From: Bacteroidota bacterium
GTDB taxonomy: Bacteria; Bacteroidota; Bacteroidia; Flavobacteriales; Flavobacteriaceae
Direction: 5' to 3'
Length of the DNA: 7,986 nt
NCBI GenBank assembly: GCA_947483095.1
Contig: CANKLD010000064.1
Span: 1 to 7,986, forward strand
The position numbers and the translations under genes were made by a program. The first letter of the stretch is position 1; every line of letters begins with the position of its first letter. Shown here one piece after another: positions 5,953 through 7,986 of the stretch. The notes under the pieces were generated by a model. The model saw only the letters and a program-made list of their open reading frames with translations, did not search any database and had not been told where the DNA came from.

Positions 5953-6768
5953 ATGAATAACTTACAAACTATAATAGAACAAGCTTGGAACAATAGAGAA
6001 TTGTTAAAAGAAAATACAACTACAGACGCAATAAGAAAAGTGGTTGATTTACTAGACACAGGAACTTTAAGAGTTGCCGAACCAATTGGTGATAAATGGC
6101 AAGTTAACGAATGGATTAAAAAAGCCGTTGTAATGTACTTTCCTATCCAAAAAATGGAAACTTTAGAAGTGGGTATCTTTGAATATCATGATAAAATTCG
6201 ATTGAAAAGAGGGTATGCTGAAAAAGGAATTCGTGTAGTTCCAAATGCGGTTGCTAGACATGGAGCCTATATTTCAAAAGGGGTAATATTAATGCCTAGT
6301 TACGTTAATATTGGTGCTTATGTTGATGAAGGAACAATGGTTGACACTTGGGCTACTGTAGGAAGTTGTGCTCAAATTGGTAAAAACGTACATTTAAGCG
6401 GTGGTGTTGGAATTGGTGGAGTTTTAGAACCTTTACAAGCGGCTCCAGTTATTATTGAAGATGGTGCATTTATTGGTTCTAGGTGTATTGTGGTTGAAGG
6501 AGTTCATGTGGGTAAAGAAGCGGTATTAGGTGCTAATGTTTGTTTAACTGGTTCGACAAAAATTATTGATGTCACTGGTGAAACACCTATCGAAATGAAA
6601 GGTTATGTGCCTGCTAGATCTGTTGTTATACCTGGAAGTTACACCAAAAAATTTGCTGCTGGTGATTTTCAAGTTCCTTGTGCATTAATTATTGGCACTC
6701 GAAAACCATCAACCGATTTGAAAACGAGTTTGAACAATGCATTGAGAGAATATGATGTTGCCGTTTAA
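5953..6768 (+). CDS. dapD: 2,3,4,5-tetrahydropyridine-2,6-dicarboxylate N-succinyltransferase
   Basis: DapD transfers succinyl from succinyl-CoA to tetrahydrodipicolinate in the succinylase route to meso-diaminopimelate and lysine, in the cytoplasm. The 271-residue length is close to E. coli DapD (274). The N-terminal helical domain (about 1-95) includes LDTGTLRVAEPIGDKWQVNE (34-53) and the VNEWIKKAVVMYFPIQKME segment. The central part (about 100-235) shows left-handed beta-helix hexapeptide repeats: VILMPSYVNIGAYVDEGTM, DTWATVGSCAQIGKNVHLSG and GVGIGGVLEPLQAAPVIIED, then GAFIGSRCIVVEGVHVG. The D131-TW and GVGIGGVLEP segments belong to the substrate and CoA site region of trimeric DapD. The C terminus (LIIGTRKPSTDLKTSLN) is also typical. 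The start is the first ATG behind a good promoter. No other dap gene is adjacent. Confidence 0.97.
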   Translation: MNNLQTIIEQAWNNRELLKENTTTDAIRKVVDLLDTGTLRVAEPIGDKWQVNEWIKKAVVMYFPIQKMETLEVGIFEYHDKIRLKRGYAEKGIRVVPNAVARHGAYISKGVILMPSYVNIGAYVDEGTMVDTWATVGSCAQIGKNVHLSGGVGIGGVLEPLQAAPVIIEDGAFIGSRCIVVEGVHVGKEAVLGANVCLTGSTKIIDVTGETPIEMKGYVPARSVVIPGSYTKKFAAGDFQVPCALIIGTRKPSTDLKTSLNNALREYDVAV

Positions 6769-6802
6769 ATGAGAAATCACATCTAAATCTAAACAAATAG
6801 AA

Positions 6803-7986
6803 ATGATACTAAATTCCATTAACAAAAAAATTACATCTTTTTTAAATTTGTCTTTTTTCAATAATAGACTCTATATCATTTCAATTTGGGTGATTATCAC
6901 TTTAATATCTGTTGTAAAACAATTAAAAATTGGAAACTACAATAATTATAAAATTTTTAAAAATGTCTATTTTCATACTATTGAAAAACTACCATTATAC
7001 AAAGAATATCCTTTAGAATATTTTGATCACAACCATTACGGACCTATTTTTAGCATAGTAATAGCTCCGTTTGCCTTCCTTCCCGATTATTTTGGAATAC
7101 CCTTTTGGGGATTGTTCAATTCAGGGATTTTAGCTTGGGCCATCACTCAGTTACCATTAAAATCTACACAGATAAATGCTATCCTTTGGATTTGTTTGCA
7201 TGAACTATTAACTACATTACTAGGATTGCAATTTAATCCATTGATGACCGCAATTATAATTTTGTCTTTTGTAAATATCGAAAAAGGGAAAGATTTTTGG
7301 TCGGCATTTTTTATTGTTTTAGGGGTTTTTGTAAAATTATATGGAATTGTAGGATTAGCCTTTTTCTTTTTTTCAAAGAATAAAATTAAGTTTATACTAT
7401 CGCTATTTTTCTGGAGTATAGTACTATTTGCATTACCAATGTTAATTTCATCTCCCGAATACATTATTCAAACCTACAAAGAATGGTTTGCACGGTTAGT
7501 TGAAAAAAATAACGAAAATGCAGGCTTAAATTCCTATCAAGATATTTCCTTAATGGGTATGGTTCGTCGTATATTTCAAGATAGCTCGATTTCAAATTTA
7601 CCGTTTTTAATTGGTGGAGTAATCTTATTTGGATTGCAATATTTAAGAATAAAACAATACAAAGAAGTATCCTTTAGACTAATGCTTTTGGCTTCGGTTT
7701 TGATTTTTACAGTAATTTTTAGTTCGGGATCTGAATCACCAACGTACATAATAGCCTTTGTTGGTGTTGCAATTTGGTTTGTAATTCAGCCAAAACCAAT
7801 ATCCAATTTATATATTGGATTATTTATTTTTACTTTAATTCTTACCAGCTTATCACCTTCCGATTTAATTCCGAAAGATTTAAAAGACAATTATATTCGT
7901 CCTTATGCATTAAAAGCATTACCTTGTGTCTTAATTTGGTTTGCAATTATTTACGAAATGCTTAAAAATAGATTCAATAACTACAA
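6803..7986 (+). CDS. GT87/DUF2029-type membrane glycosyltransferase (3' truncated)
   Basis: An ATG at 6803-6805 opens a frame that stays open to the window edge: 394 codons with no stop. An in-frame TGA at 6770-6772 makes this ATG the first possible start. The product is very hydrophobic, with about nine to eleven membrane segments (roughly 23-40, 80-96, 100-115, 124-142, 146-158, 166-190, 197-215, 266-280, 292-307, 313-328, 336-351 and 371-387). The first extracytoplasmic loop carries LYKEYPLEYFDHNHYGPIF (65-83) followed by a membrane segment and FLPDYFG. This acidic/aromatic Y-x-P motif then LP resembles GT87 (DUF2029) polyprenyl-phosphate-sugar-dependent transferases of the GT-C fold, and Asp75 would be the candidate catalytic acid by analogy. 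Family length is about 400, so only the last few residues are probably missing. It follows dapD by 34 nt without a terminator, so it may be co-transcribed, although no functional link to lysine synthesis is evident. Confidence 0.75.
   Translation, partial: MILNSINKKITSFLNLSFFNNRLYIISIWVIITLISVVKQLKIGNYNNYKIFKNVYFHTIEKLPLYKEYPLEYFDHNHYGPIFSIVIAPFAFLPDYFGIPFWGLFNSGILAWAITQLPLKSTQINAILWICLHELLTTLLGLQFNPLMTAIIILSFVNIEKGKDFWSAFFIVLGVFVKLYGIVGLAFFFFSKNKIKFILSLFFWSIVLFALPMLISSPEYIIQTYKEWFARLVEKNNENAGLNSYQDISLMGMVRRIFQDSSISNLPFLIGGVILFGLQYLRIKQYKEVSFRLMLLASVLIFTVIFSSGSESPTYIIAFVGVAIWFVIQPKPISNLYIGLFIFTLILTSLSPSDLIPKDLKDNYIRPYALKALPCVLIWFAIIYEMLKNRFNNY

Noticed and set aside
6769..6786. Five-codon ORF (MRNHI) starting directly at the dapD stop
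   Set aside because: It is too short to support as a gene; there is no leader-peptide context such as an attenuator hairpin after it.
7147..7464. Minus-strand ORF of 105 codons
   Set aside because: It is antisense to the long open plus-strand glycosyltransferase frame, and its Asn/Lys/Ile-rich product looks like a reverse-strand shadow. The plus-strand ORF at 7774-7965 is likewise an out-of-frame shadow.
1..7986. A previously undescribed multi-gene defence or biosynthetic system
   Set aside because: Apart from the small toxin-antitoxin pair, all genes fall in familiar housekeeping or membrane families, with no clustering of nuclease, ATPase, reverse transcriptase or similar effector genes.

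Overview
The window looks like a chromosomal segment from a Bacteroidetes bacterium, most likely a Flavobacterium or a close relative. The evidence is low GC content, AT-rich gene starts without Shine-Dalgarno motifs, TAnnTTTG-type -7 promoter elements in front of dapD, the FUSC gene and the antitoxin gene, and family content (DUF349 protein, DUF5606 protein, long FUSC membrane protein) usual in that group. The assignment comes from reading the sequence, not from a database search.

Layout, left to right. (1) The 3' end of a DUF349-domain gene (+), cut by the window edge, closes with a clear intrinsic terminator. (2) A minus-strand block contains def (peptide deformylase), a DUF5606 gene and mazG (NTP pyrophosphohydrolase). 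A hairpin terminator lies between the DUF5606 gene and mazG, so mazG is at least partly separated from the other two. (3) A 183-nt divergent intergenic region leads to a 735-residue FUSC/YccS-like membrane protein on the plus strand. (4) This gene converges, with only 2 nt between stop codons, on a minus-strand trio read as antitoxin, RelE/ParE-like toxin and ruvX. The antitoxin and toxin genes overlap by 11 nt, and the toxin stop lies 1 nt before the ruvX start. (5) A 132-nt divergent promoter region separates the antitoxin from dapD (+), which is followed after 34 nt by a GT87/DUF2029-type membrane glycosyltransferase gene that runs off the right edge.

Functionally this is mostly housekeeping: N-terminal protein maturation (def), nucleotide pool cleaning (mazG), rRNA processing or junction resolution (ruvX) and lysine/diaminopimelate synthesis (dapD). 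A transporter-like membrane protein and a small type II toxin-antitoxin module are placed among these genes. The toxin-antitoxin pair fused transcriptionally to ruvX is the most accessory-looking element. I found no tRNA, rRNA, CRISPR array, insertion sequence or phage gene, no gene-free stretch longer than 300 nt, and no convincing sign of a wholly new multi-gene system.
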